NCBI GenBank assembly: GCA_035236585.1
Contig: CP141127.1
Coordinates: 43,352,001 to 43,416,000, forward strand
DNA length: 64,000 nucleotides
Direction of reading: 5' to 3'
Source of the DNA: Warburgia ugandensis
Lineage: Eukaryota; Streptophyta; Magnoliopsida; Canellales; Canellaceae
The notes beneath the pieces are model-generated. The model saw nothing but the letters and a program-made list of their open reading frames with translations. It was not told where the DNA came from and made no database searches. Below are positions 47,215 to 60,229 of this stretch, piece after piece (within the stretch, counting starts at the first letter, position 1; each line of letters starts with the position of its first letter). A program made the position numbers and the translations under genes.

Positions 47215-50200
47215 TTTTATATGATAAACAACTTTAAAAGTGTACAATTTTAAAGTCGTTTACAGATAAATGACTTTAAAATTATACACTTTTTAAAAAA
47301 AAATTATTCAAAATATATACCCCTTTTATGTTAGTACTTCATATTATTAACAATTAATACACAATGAAATGGATTTTTTATGATAGCCAACATTGATTCA
47401 TGGGTTCAGGCATCAAGGTTTAGGGTATGGGTAAGTACAAGGTTCAAGAGTTTGGGGTTCAAGGGTTTAAGGTTTACAGTTAGGGTTAATGGCTCGGGAT
47501 TAAGGTTTTGGGTTAAGGTTAGCAATCAAAGTTGAACTACACTTAATTAATTTTAAATGAATATATTATTTTATTGACACTTAGGTTCCAAAGATTACTT
47601 ATGCCACAAAATATTACAAAAACACTCCTAAAGAACTAGAAATATGTGATAACCAAAGAAGTACAAAAACTATACTAATAAAAGATCATTACGCAAAATA
47701 AGATGATAAATTAATTAGGAGGAGGGAATGTGGGTGTGTTAGCTTAAATTGCCTTATCCATTTCATGAGATGTTTAAGTGATAGAGCATGGTTCTTATAT
47801 TAATGTTTTCTTAACATCAAATTCACATAATTCAAACATTTGTAAATTGTTATTTAAAAAATCAAAGATGTTAAATAATTAATATGGTATAGTTAGGAGG
47901 TCAATCTCTTTTGTTGAAAATTTTGATATGCATAAAGAAGTCATATATATGATAAAAGAATTTAAAAGTATACACTCTTTTTATAATTTTTACATTTATA
48001 AATTTTTATTCAAAATATATACACCTTTATGTAGTACCTCACAATATCTAACAATTAATATACAATGAAAGGGTTTTCTTATGATAGTCAACATTGATTC
48101 ATGAGTTCAAGCATTAAGGTTTAGGGTAAGGGTAAGTGTAGGGTTCAAGGGTTCAGGGTTCAAGTGTTCAGCGTTCAAGGTTTGGGGTTATGGTTAAGTG
48201 CTCAAGGTGGGTTAGGGGTTCAGGGTTACGATTAGGGTTAGGGTTTAAGGTTGAACTATACTTAATTAATTTTAAAGAAATATATGTAGTTGATTGAAAC
48301 TAAGCTTCTAAAGTTTACTTGCACCACAAAATATTATAAAAAAACTACTAAAAAACTAAAAATGTGATAACCAAAGAAGTACAAAAACTGTACTAATAAA
48401 AAAACACTAAGTAAAATAAGATGATAAATTAATTAGGAGGTGGGAATGTGGGTGTGTTAACTTAAATTTTCCTGTCCATTTCATGAGCAGTTTGTGTGAG
48501 AGAGTGCAGTTCTTATATTAATGATTTCTTGACACATAATTCAAGCATTTGTACATCTTTATTTAAAAATCAAAGATGTTAAATAATTAATACAGTAAAT
48601 TTAGGAGGTCGATCTCTTTTGTCACTAAATTTGATATATATAAAGAAGTCCTTTATATGATAAATGACTTTAAAACTATACAATTTTTTATCATTTTTAT
48701 TCAAAATATACACACCTTTTATGTTAGTACTTCACAATATCTAATAATTAATACATAATGAAATCGGTTTTTTATGATAGTAAACATTGATTAATGGGTT
48801 CAGGCATCAAGGTTCAGGGTAAGGGTAAGTATAGGGTTCAAGGTTCAAGGGTTCGTGGTTAGAGTTAAGGGCTCAGGGTTAAGGTTAGAGTCAGGGTTCA
48901 GGGGTAGTGTTCAGGGTTGAACTACACTTAATTAATTTTAAATGAATATATGTATTTGATTGTCACTTAGCTTCCAAAGATTACTTGTGTGACAAAATAT
49001 TATAGAAACACTCCTAAAGAACTAGAAATATGTGATAACCAAAGAAGTACAAAAACTATACTAATAAAAGATCATTAAACAAAATAAGATGATAAATTAA
49101 TTAGGTGATCGGAATGTGGGTGTGTTAGCTTAAATTTCCTTGTCCATTTCATGAATTGTTTGTGTGATAGAGCATGGTTCTTATATTAATGTTTTCATGA
49201 CATCAAATTCACATAATTCAAGCATTTGTAAATTGTTATTTAAAAATCAAAGATGTTAAATAATTAATACAGCAAATTTAGGAGGTCGATCTCTTTTGTT
49301 GTTAAATTTGATATACATAAAAAAGTCATTTATATGATAAACGACTTTAAAAGTGTACACTTTTAAAGTTATTTACAGATAAACAACTTTAAAAGTATAC
49401 CATTTTTTATAATTTTTATTCAAAATATAAGCACCTTTTATGTTAGTACTTTAAAATATCTAGCCATTAATACACAATGAAAAGGATTTTTTTATGATAG
49501 TCAGCATTGATTCATTCATTCAAGCATCAGGGGTTAGGGTAAGTATAGGGTTCAAGGGTTTGGGCTTCAAGTGTTTAGGGTTATGGCTAAGCACTCAAGG
49601 TTAAGGATCAGGGTTAGGGGTTCAAGGTTACGGTTAAGGTTAAGGTTAAGGTTTAGGGTTGAATATATGTATTTGATTGACACTAAGCTTCCAAAGTTTA
49701 ATTGCACCACAAAATATTATAGAAAAACTACTAAAGAACTAAAAATATGTGATTACCAATGAAGTACAAAAACTATACTAATAGACAAACACTAAGAAAA
49801 ATAAGATGATAAATTAATTAAGAGGTGGGAATGTGGGTGTGTTAGCTTAAATTTCCCTGTCCATTATATGAGCAGCTTGTGTGAGAGAGTGTGGTTCTTA
49901 TATTAATGTTTTCTTGACACAAAATTCACATAATTCAAATATTTGTAAATTGTTATTTAAAAATCAAAGATGCTAAATAATTCATACAGTAAATTTAGGA
50001 AGTCTATCTTTCTTGTTGCTAAATTTTATATACATAAAGAAGTTGTTTATATGACAAACGAATTTAAAAGTGTACACTTTTTTTAATTTTTTTATTCAAA
50101 ATATATGCACCTTTTGTATTAGTATTTCACAATATCTAACAATTAATACACAATGAAATAGATTTTTTTATGATAGTCAACATTGATTCATTGGTTCAGG

Positions 50201-50690
50201 CATTAGGGTTCAAGGTAAGGGTAAGTGCAGGGTTCAAGAGTTTAGGGTTCAAGTGTTCAGGGTTCGAGGTTATGGTTAAGACCTAGGGTTAAGGTTTAGG
50301 GTTAGGGGTTCGGGGTTGAATGTTAGATTAATTTCCTTGTCCATTTCATGAGCTGTTTGTGTGAGAGATTGTGGCTGTTATATTAACATTTTTTGGACAC
50401 CAACTTGACATAATTCTAACATTTGTAAATTATTATTTAAAAATAAAGATGTTAAATAATTAATATAATAAATTTAGGAGGTCAATCTCTTTTTTTGCTA
50501 AATTTGATATACATAAAGAAGTCATATATATGATAAATGACTTCAAAAGTAGATAAACAACTTTAAAAGTGTATACATTTTTATAATTTTTTATTGAAAA
50601 TATATACACCTCTTATGTTAGTACTTCACAATCTCTAACAATTAATATACAATGAAATGGATTTTATATGATAATCAATACTGATTCATG
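47215..50690. repeat. CACTA2 internal tandem array: about five ~700-bp units with telomere-like motifs
   Basis: The anchor TAGTACTTCACAATATCTAA and variants recurs at about 47331, 48036, 48727, 49445, 50123 and 50625, so the period is about 680-720 bp with a last short unit. Each unit contains a palindromic GACTTTAAAAGT pair, a run of GGTTCAGGGTTTAGGGTTAAGG-like words, and a spacer with GATAACCAAAGAAGTACAAA and GGGTGTGTTAGCTTAAATT. The GGTTTAGGG words resemble degenerate plant telomere repeats. An (AC)n run follows at about 50702-50718. No genes. Confidence 0.9.
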
Positions 50691-50929
50691 CATTCTTTGT
50701 ACACACACACACACACATAGCTCACTTATCAATCCATATAGTTCATGACAAAAGAGCTAAAAATTACAAATATGGAATTATATATATATATATATTGCAA
50801 CTGACTAATATACATATTCCACATACCCCAAAATATATATTATTTTCAAACCCAAGCAACTTCCTCACCATTGTCACACACATAATCCTCATTCTCACCA
50901 AGTTTTGCATCGATTGATGGGATTGTTTT

Positions 50930-51460
50930 GGTAATGGAAGAGCAATTTATTTAAGTATCTCCTATATCATCTTCATCATAATAATCCCTCGAACAGGATG
51001 ACAAAACAGTGGACCATCTCTTATCATGTTCATCTTGTACATAAAATACTTGCTTTGCTTGAGATGCCAAAATAAATTGATCATTTTTATAGTTGATCCT
51101 ATTGAGGTCAACATCCAAGGGCATCAATTTTGATGATGTTGTGTTCCACCCAATCACACTTAAACACAACTAAAGTTCTAAAAGTATAATCTAAGGCCCA
51201 AATTTCTCTCATAACCCCATAATAAATATCATCCGCCACTATTGATCTGGTATCCTTTGAACTTGAAAAGAATGTAACATTGGCAACTAAGCTAACTCCA
51301 CTATTCTATTGTACTCTTGAGTTATCACGTTCTTTCATGTAAAAGCAATAACAATTGATGGCATAACCAGCATATTTTATTACTTCTAGTTGTGGTCCCA
51401 TGGCCATCAAGCCCAAGGTTTCTGATATACCATTGCCTGCTACTTCTTGCTGATCTTAAA
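50930..51460 (-). pseudogene. CACTA2 DUF4216 region
   Basis: The end is in the open frame 51169-50951: DLNRINYKNDQFILASQAKQ, then VFYVQDEHDKRWSTVL, a typical DUF4216 finish. Upstream, VLFKCDWV-like and DDIYYGVMREI-like readings lie at about 51230-51160 in shifted frames, and the start (GYCFYMKERDN) is near 51350. Confidence 0.82.
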
Positions 51461-51790
51461 TCTGTGTATATTCATATTAAGTAGGCTTAGGTAAGATTAA
51501 TACATACATACATACATACATATATGTATAGATTGTAGTTTTTTAACTGAAGTGAGATTTCTTTCATTTTACCTTCTTACAAAGCCAATTATTGAAAGTG
51601 TGACAATGCTCAAATTGTAGCCACCTCTATTTCTTTGAGTAACTTGGATTCTTTGCCTTAAGTATATCCATGTGTTCACGATGCACACACACACACACAC
51701 ACACTAACTAATATAGTAATCAAAGTAAATGTAATTAACCATCAACAATTAAATTTTACATAAGTGCATGTATAATCAACTTACTCAACA
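51461..51790 (-). other. Intron-like spacer in the CACTA2 TNP2 gene with microsatellites
   Basis: Contains a (TACA)n run at about 51503-51523 and an (AC)n run at about 51684-51705 between the DUF4218 and DUF4216 parts. The CACTA1 equivalent (23960-24280) has the same conserved flanking words but different simple repeats. Confidence 0.6.
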
Positions 51791-52500
51791 TATGGTTGGA
51801 CTTCATCAACATTTTGCAGCACATAAAGATGCACTCAATCTTGTTCTTTATAGTCAACAGTCGAGACACGACCACTTGATGGAGGTTTACCAACCTTTAT
51901 GTCATGAAATGCACCTGATTGTTTCTTTCTTAGGATACCAATGGCATCCACTCCTACTAAGTACAATGTGCAAAACTCTATTGCTTCATCTATAAAATAA
52001 CATTCATTTATACACCCCTTTGGCCAGTTGTGATTATGCACATACCCTTTTAGAATTTTCATGTACCTCTCAAATAGATACATCCATTGCAAGTAAACTG
52101 GCCCACAAAGTGTGACCTCATCAATGAGGTGCACTATTAAGTGTACCATGATGTTAAAGAAGGATGGTGAGAAGATTGGCTCAAGCTCACATAAAGTTGT
52201 CACTGGATGACCTTGAATTTCTTGTAATTTTGAAACATCAACCACCTTCTTACACAAAGAGTTCAAGAAGTAGCAGAATATATAATAGCTCCCCTAACTT
52301 TGTCTAGTAACACAAAATGTATTGCTACTGGTAGTAGTTGTTGCATCAATGAATGGCAATGGTGGGACTTTGTTCCCAACAATTTTAGCTCTTCCATGGA
52401 AACAATGTTTTTAAAGTTTGAAGAATAGCCATCTGGGACTTTGATCTCGAACAAGGTTTTACACATTATTCTCCTCACCTCTTTATCGATAGTATAATTT
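51791..52500 (-). pseudogene. CACTA2 DUF4218 region
   Basis: The frame 52478-52263 reads KVPDGYSSNFKNIVSMEELK and LMQQLLPVAIHFVL. The frame 52266-51835 continues as VVDVSKLQEIQGHPVTTLCE, IMVHLIVHLIDEV, LFERYMKILKGYVHNHNWPK and CYFIDEAIEFC. This is better preserved than CACTA1: only a frame change near 52265 separates the two halves. Confidence 0.88.
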
Positions 52501-53885
52501 GCATTAGATAGGTATGTTCCTCAACTGCTCCTGTCCTTAGGGTGCATCCTCCTCTTCAAACCCATGCTCATAAGATCCATTTGAGCTGCAAGTCCATCCT
52601 TTGTTTTTCCTAGGATATTCAACAAGGTACCAATCAAGCTTTCACACACATTCTCCTTAATGAGCATGACACCAAGCACATGGCATATATGCAATAATTT
52701 CCAGTATGGCAGACAAAAGAATATTGATTTCTTCTTCCAACAACTTCCACAATTACTTTCACCTACATGTTTACTTGATTTCTTCTTTCCTTATAAGACA
52801 TTAATGTTTTCAACCTACTCTAATACTTGACATCCTGTCAATATCTTTGGAGGTGTCCTTATCTCTACACACACGTTAAATTATCCCTTCTTAAAACAAT
52901 ATGACTGGTCTCTACGCAACCATCTTCTATGCCTAAGTAATGCCATTTTCCTACCATGTTTAAGTCCAACAGCACATGTTTGATCACTACAAATAGCATA
53001 AGCATTGTATCTCTTCGCAGTGCATCCAAACAAATTATAGTATGCAGGGAAGTTGCTTATTGTCCACAACTATATAGCCTTTAGGGTGAATAACTCTTTC
53101 CTGTATATGTCGTATGCTTCAATGCCTATGTCACATAATGTCTCAAGATCATTGATCAATGGAGACAAGTATGCTTCAGTGTCATTCCTTGGTTGCTTTG
53201 GTCCTGATATCAAAATAGTTAGCATCATGAACTTCCTCTTCATACATAGAGATGGTGGAAGGTTGTAGGAAACTAATATAACAGGCCAACAACTATACTT
53301 GCTACTCATAGAATCATGAGGATTAATCCCATCTGTAGATAATGCTACTTGTAGTTTTCTAAGTTCTTCACCAAATGTAGGCCACATGAAGTCTATGAGT
53401 TTCCATGCTAAGCTATCTACTAGATGGCATGAAAAGCTGTTAACTACTCTGCCATTAGCATGCCACACTAATTCTTTCACTGTTTCTGTTACATGGAACA
53501 TTCTTTTGAACCTTGGAATAGGGGGTAAGTACCATAGAACCTTTACATGAACATTTGTAACTATCTTAGTTGAACTCTTCTTTAACTTCCATCTTTGCTG
53601 TCCACAAGTTGGGCATGTAGTTTTATCCTTGTACTCCTTCTATACTAGATGCAATCATTAAGACGCACATGTATCTTCTCATACTTCAACCCTAGTGCAG
53701 CCATGGTTTTCTTTGCCTCCCATGTGGACCTCGCCAATTTATTATCCTTTATTAGTATCTTACCCACTACTTTCAAGACTTCTATAAAACCTTGATTTAA
53801 AAAAAACCAAATCTTGATTTCACATTGTAAAGTTCTCCCACTGAGGATAGCTTGGTATAATCTTTTCAGTTAGGGTGTAATGGCT
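52501..53885 (-). pseudogene. tnp2: CACTA2 TNP2 transposase core
   Basis: The frame 53501-53070 carries the TNP2 signature: DSLAWKLIDFMWPTFGEE, LSTDGINPHDSMSSKYSCWP, YNLPPSLCMKRKFMMLTILI and GPKQPRNDTEAYLSPLI. It continues after a stop as the frame 53069-52881 (ISNFPAYYNLFGCTAKRYNA, CSDQTC, RHRRWLRR) and as IEKNVCESLIG-like text near 52650. Upstream pieces (KKTMAALGLKYEKIH, about 53720-53680) reach the solo LTR at 53890. The N-terminal domain lies beyond that insertion, at 58827-58633. Confidence 0.9.
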
Positions 53886-53890
53886 CATCG
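53886..53890. repeat. Target-site duplication, left copy (CATCG)
   Basis: Exact match to 58480-58484 on the other side of the solo LTR. Confidence 0.92.
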
Positions 53891-56800
53891 TGAGATGACA
53901 TGGGTTTTTGTAACACATTTTGTAATACATTTTTCAAAGGTAAGGCCCTTAGTAGTAAAAAAAATTTGCAAAACAAAATAGTTGAAATTCTTTTCTTTAA
54001 AACTTGTTTTGAAAAACCCAAGTCATCACTTCATACATAATATAAGAAGAATTTTTGTACAAGATAAATTTTCATTGAAGGAATATACTTTTATTAAATT
54101 CCAAAATCCATCCAGTGGTTCACAGTACAGCCTAATTCCATTACAATACTTGTCCATATTACATAATCCAAAACTCAAAGCTCACCATACAATGAAACTC
54201 TCATTAAAATACAATAGTCTCAAATAAAACAAAATACATGTCTTCGAGGGGTATACCTGGATGATTATTCTCCCAAGTCTTTATCAATCTTGAGCTCCTA
54301 ACTCTCCTTCTCTATATCTGAGATATTGTACACATTCAATCATTTACAATATCTTAGTAAGCTATGCTTAGTAGGGGATTCAAGAAGCATAATAATTTGA
54401 CAGTATAATTCTAATACTTCATAATCCCATTATTCATAAACATACTCATGTATCAATCTCTTTACTTTGTCATATATGTACATCGTTATACATACATGTT
54501 GTATATGGATAAATCCATCAAATTTATGAAAGTAGTCAAATAACATTTCCAACTATGCTGATCAATTCTTTCCACTATGAGAAATTAGTATTTCAACTAG
54601 TCCTATACTGGGAATTTCCCTTCTTGGGAAATATTGGTAATATACAATTACTTGGCATTGCATCATGCCAAAACATAAGGCATTTCACTATTCCTATCTC
54701 ATATGCATCATAGTGCAAAATAATTGAAGGACTATCATGTTGCAATCTGATTAATACCAGCACGCTTAGATAACTGCCCTGTTCACCACTGATACCACAG
54801 TGGAAAATATTGTGTCACTGTTCATATGGGGAGACAGGACTTTCATAGTGGTGGCCTTCCCATAATTGCCCTACCCAACTTTTAGCCTCTCATAGGGCAA
54901 GGTAATATCATATTATCAAATTTCAAGAAGCAGGTGACCAAACCCTCATAACTCCCCTAGCATAACATCCTCAGGCTTATGCCTGTTTAAAATAAAATGA
55001 CAAGCCTCCATGCTTGTATGTAAAATAAGTTTCATACGTATCAAACGATCTTTCTGTTTACTTAGGGCTGGAATATCTTCTAGTTCCATACTCACTTAAA
55101 GTCTATTCCTCAATTCTAACTTAATCATTTCATATGTGTTTGGTTGGATCATAAGGGTTTCAAGGGATTTAATACATGTATTAACATTATACTTGTCAAC
55201 ATTTCTAGACATAAGATCATGTATTCAACATGTACATCCCATGTAGATGCATTCATAAAATCCTCCTACCTTCAAGTAGTGATTCATCTCTTGAAATTTT
55301 CCTTGATCCTGATTGACGTATGAAATCTATAAATCCATACATACTGTCAATATTTATACAATCTGAATAATCCTATATTTTTTATCCTATCTATATTCTT
55401 TGTTAAATCTTTTCTTTGATATAAAGGATCTAGATCCTGTGTCCAATCATGATATATCTTCCTCAGATAGTATTGATCAATAGATCTGATGGTTAGAATG
55501 ATCTTTTAATCATTCAAATATAAGTATTTTCTATTCTAAGTCTTTGTGTATTCCTTTCTTTGATCTTGATATTTCATAGATTCTTTGATCAACAATTTAT
55601 ACTTGTTTTTAAAGATCAAGAGCTTAGATCTTTTATCATCTAGTTCTTCTTTGATCCAAGTTCAATTATTTGACCATCCCTGAGGAGGATCTTAGTTCTC
55701 TTCCTTGAATCATATTTGATCATGGGTTTGGATTCTTTATCTAGATTGGTCTACAACATACATATATGGATACATAATAAAATACAACATTAGGATTCTT
55801 ATTGTTCTTGATCATTCAAGATCCTATGGATCTTGTTTGATCATCCTTATCTTACTTACAATTTTTATTAGAAATAGATAATTTACAATCCTTTTATGCT
55901 TTTATTATTATTATTATTCAACCAGTTAATGTTTTACTGCTTGAAGATAGCTTATTCCACCCTAAGTCTAGACAGCTCCTCTTATTTCTAATTAACTAAG
56001 GCTTACTAGCTGAATGACTGAACATAAAGTTGTCACTTCAATCCTCATGTAAGGAGGCGTTTAGATCCATGAACATTCACTAGAGTGACCTTAGCTCAAC
56101 CTTTCATAAGGTTCCTATGAGCATTTTAACCCTAAGTACTCTTTCTAATTGATTTTAATTAAATCCATGAACATTTAAAATGTCATTCATGAGGTTTATT
56201 ATTCTCCTAGTTTGGGCCAAGGATTTGATAATCCTTATATTTTCCTACTATTTATAGCCCTTACTAATATTAAATCAAAGTCATGCACTCATCTTAATTG
56301 TCCATGAATTTCTATATTCCATTAGTTTACATTTTTGGTGATTTATGCTCATCATATCTTAACAACTACTTAAAAATTGAATCTACTAATAAAATATGAC
56401 AACAATTAAATCCTAAACTTTAAAGCATAAATCCAATATAAGTTTAACAACCATTTATACTAACATGCTTCCTATGAATGTAACTTCACCTAATTGAATA
56501 AAACTATACTTAATCTAGCATGATTTTAAGTTATGAAATACCTGAAATTTTACTACTAATTTAACGAAATCATGCTAAAATCTCAAATTTAAACTAACAT
56601 GGCCTTAAGATAATTAAATCTAATAACAAATTGATAAAATTTAAAGCATAGCATGCTAAATTTTAAGAATTACACTATCATGCTTCATGCTTCCTAATTC
56701 ATAACATAAATCACATTTATAATTCTATGTTATGTTAGTTCTGTCAAAATAAATCATGGATATTACTTGATTTTAACATTATATCATCATTGTAGTAGAT

Positions 56801-58479
56801 CCCCAAGATATGATCATCTCAGATCTTGAAGATCATGATAATTAGAAGCTAAATTCCTAAAAACAATAAGTTTCTTGAATAGTTTTATCAATTTTATGAT
56901 TTTAGAAGAAAATAGACCTTACATGCTTTCCATAGCTTCTTTCCAATCTTAATTTGGTGTTCAGATGACTCTATAATTGAATACTAAAGTTCACATTCAT
57001 TCTGAGGGTCCAGATTTGAAATGGGCCTAGTGGAATGGACGGCTTAGATCAATTGGGGAGAGCGAGCCTAATTGGGCAGAAAGGTCGCCACGCTCCCATC
57101 ACGGGGACGCACGCTGTAATGTGCTTCTTGGTACCAGTGCTATCGTGGGATTGTTTCATCTAAACGATCAGGATGGTGTCGCATGTGGAGTGCTTGTGTA
57201 GAGATGCTCCCGTAGCGGCATTTTCGTGCGGCATCTCGGGAGCCAATCTTATTAGGAAGATCGAACAGTCCTTTTGGACCGTCCAATCAATTCCTCTTCA
57301 ATCAAAGGCTCAAAGCTTGATTAACTTTCAGGAAAATTCTACCCTAGGGGTTTTGGGTCCTTCTGGATCAATTGGGTGGCTCAGATTTTCTATCTAAGCC
57401 CTTCATTATACAAAAATGAAGGGTTCTTGTCCTTACTTGATTTTTATTATTTGTAACCTAAAAATAATTTCAAAAAAATAAAAATTATATAAACTAACAT
57501 GAAATAAGTATGGGAAGAGTTCTCACCTACCTGATTGGAAAAAAACATAGGTTTTGTAGCCCAATTTAAAAGAGATATCCACTTGATGATAAGATCGCCC
57601 AATAACTGCTTGTTTTGTTATTTTCTGTTGATTGCACCATTGGATCTTGAAATTTCTTTTGGGGTTTTGTTGATAAGGTAGTCTAGGACAATATGAATGG
57701 TGGGATTGTGAGATGTGATTTGGAACAGAGTGCCTAATTGAATTTAGGTCTCTTGTTCCAATTTAGAGGGAGGAGAGAGAAAGTGAAAGAAGAAAGATTT
57801 TTGGGAGTTTTGGAAATTTGGGAGTGAATCTAGATCTAGTTTTATAGCGGAAGCAAGATAATTTCATGTAAATTTTATGAACATCTTTGGAAGATTTTTG
57901 GGGGGGTACTTATAAGTGTTTTGCATTTTTCATAATTACTTGTAATAATTATGTTTTAATTCTTTTGAATATTAAATTAACATTGGATCCTCTACTACCA
58001 CCACCTTCTCCACTATCAGCTGATAGTGGTTTGATCACTCATTACATGTTTTCTAGCTATTTGATTCATTTGTGGGCCCCACAGAGGTGTGGAAGGACCA
58101 TTTTGCCCTTTTATGGAGAAAAATCTATTTTATTCCCCCGAACTCAGAATCGAGTGTACTTAGTGTTGTTGGAATTGTATTTATGATTATATTCTAAATA
58201 CTAAAGTCTTAGATCCTTGTTATGGGTAAAATTGCCATTTTACCCTGTAATTCATAAAAATGGAGAAAATTAAGGATTTTTCATTTTAACTTGGAATTGA
58301 ATGTACTTAGTGTCATTTTGATCAGTTTTTCGAGTACATTCATAATTTCTAGGTTTTAAACCATGGTTTAATCTCTAAGAAAAAGAATTTTCAATAACTT
58401 AATATTCCAACCCAGAATTTCTGAAAACTCAAACTTTATTAATTTTCTTAATCAATTTACAAAAATTAGGGTAATTACA
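53891..58479 (-). mobile_element. Solo LTR of 4.6 kb, family B
   Basis: It begins TGAGATGACATGGG and ends AGGGTAATTACA in plus reading, so it starts TGTAATTACCCT in element sense. It is bordered by CATCG duplications. CACTA1 at 21893-21950 shows the uninterrupted target (AGTCGATGAGCTATTGTACCC), confirming the insertion point. At 4589 bp it is long for an LTR. No gag, pol, primer site or second LTR is seen inside, so it is read as a solo LTR rather than a full element. A GC-richer patch lies at about 57060-57250, and local word repeats (GATCTTGA, TTGATCATC) fill 55380-55870. No gene. Confidence 0.85.
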
Positions 58480-58484
58480 CATCG
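58480..58484. repeat. Target-site duplication, right copy (CATCG)
   Basis: Exact copy of 53886-53890. Confidence 0.92.
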
Positions 58485-58830
58485 GCTTCCTCTAATGTAG
58501 TATGAAATTATTTAGGGTCATCTTGGAAGTCATCATATGCATATCAAAACATTAGTATAGCTATACTACTATCTCCAACACTTCCTACAATATCTTGATC
58601 ATATCTTCCTACAATGTCTCTATATACCAAATCTATAGGTGGTAGCTTTCACCATTTCCATTAAAGCACAAGTGTTTGCTCAACACCCCCATAGTTACTT
58701 TTTTCAAGTTTCCACATTTTGAGCATGGACAACACATGTGATTACAATCAACATAAGCCCTAAGTGCAAACTCTATGAAAATTTCTATTCCCTCCTCATA
58801 TTCTTTCGATGTTCTTGTCGCAATCATCCA
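58485..58830 (-). pseudogene. tnp2: CACTA2 TNP2 N-terminal transposase-associated domain
   Basis: The frame 58827-58633 reads RTSKEYEEGIEIFIEFALRA, then MCCPCSKCGNLKKVTMGVLS and FNGNGESYHL, parallel to CACTA1 21583-21757. The Cys pattern (CCPCSKC) is intact. The domain is cut off from the TNP2 core by the solo LTR and its reading stops at 58632. Confidence 0.88.
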
Positions 58831-60229
58831 AGCTTATTTGTCCATTTTCATAAGAAATTGAAGCAAATTTATGTGGAGACTTGTTAGACATGAAAAGATT
58901 ATGTTAGCCATTTTACCAAACATTAAATATACAAGAATTAGAAGTATTTAAAATAACTACATTTCATGAAAATTTTCAATTAATAATAAAAAAAAGAAAA
59001 ATATGACAAACAAATTCACAAATGAAATCAACTTTCAAAAGAAATTTTTTCAACCTAAAACCTTATAAAAATTCTTCAAATATGCATAATACATATCAAA
59101 CAAACATAGAGATATTAACCGACTAAAAAATTGATATTAATCCAAATTTGTGAATGTAATTCCAATTCATAGGTAGGATTTGGTTCAAAGTAAGGAAACA
59201 AAAATCTAGTTTTGTTTTTGTGCACAGATAATAAACACAGAGCGAAAAGGCACAACATAAGTCAAGGAAATAATTCTTAAAACAGAAGAATAATTGAAGT
59301 CATTTGCAGAAAAATGACTTTAAAAGTGCAAACTTTTAAAGTCATTTTTATGTAAATGAATTTAAAAATCCACACTTTTAAAGTCATTTTTATGGACACG
59401 ACTTTAAAAGAATGGACTTCTAAGGTCATTTTGATGCAAATGACTTTAAAAGTATTAACTTTTAAAGTTGTTTACACAAAACGACTTTAATAATTTTTAA
59501 ATTTTCACATTAAATATATATTTATTTACTTTTTGTTGTTACAACCTTACATAAATACAAAATGAAACTAATTTTTTAAGCACAAACATATATATAATAC
59601 ATATACATAAACAAACACGGCAACAATAAAACTAAATTATTTTTTTATTACATCTAATGTTGCATATTATTAAATCTTATTAATACAAGATCAAAACTGA
59701 ATTTTCTCTTTTTCATCAAAACATGGCCTAGTACATAGGTGACACCCATTCTACGGATAGAGAAAGAGTTTACTTCAATTTTTTTGGCCAAAAGTTGATG
59801 GTGTAACCACTACTCTTCATCAAACACTAATTTTGGGTGAGAACCACAAATCAAAATGTTCTCCTTTTCTCCAAAAGTGAGGCTTGGAGAGAGAAGCAAT
59901 TTTCATTTTCAATGAAATCATACAATTTTCGTGAAATAAGGACGATCTAATAGACTTCTAAACCTCAATATCTATAGTGTGAAAACCCACATGATCTATA
60001 AAATGAAAACAAAGAGTGTTACTAAAAAGAAAGGAATTCATGATTTAAAAGAAGTTATTGTTTACTTACAGTTTTTTCATGATATAATCAGTCAAAATAT
60101 CAAAATGGAAAGCAAGAATGGAAAAAAGAGGAAGCATAAGGACCAAAGAGGAAGTTATCATGCTAGCCATGAGAAGAGCAGGTCATAGGAAAAAATGGGA
60201 TGTTGACAGATATTTATAAATGGACGAGG
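58831..60229 (-). other. CACTA2 5' leader with a short repeat cluster
   Basis: Non-coding region upstream of the TNP2 gene. A cluster of palindromic half-sites lies at 59290-59500, with a conserved AT-rich leader at 59520-60200 matching CACTA1 20251-20995. The 69-codon frame at 59979-60188 is in leader sequence on the opposite strand and has no recognised domain. Confidence 0.6.

Noticed and set aside
53982-54227. An 81-codon plus-strand frame
   Set aside because: It lies in the solo LTR on the strand opposite to the element, with no domain and no conserved counterpart in the 27722 LTR.
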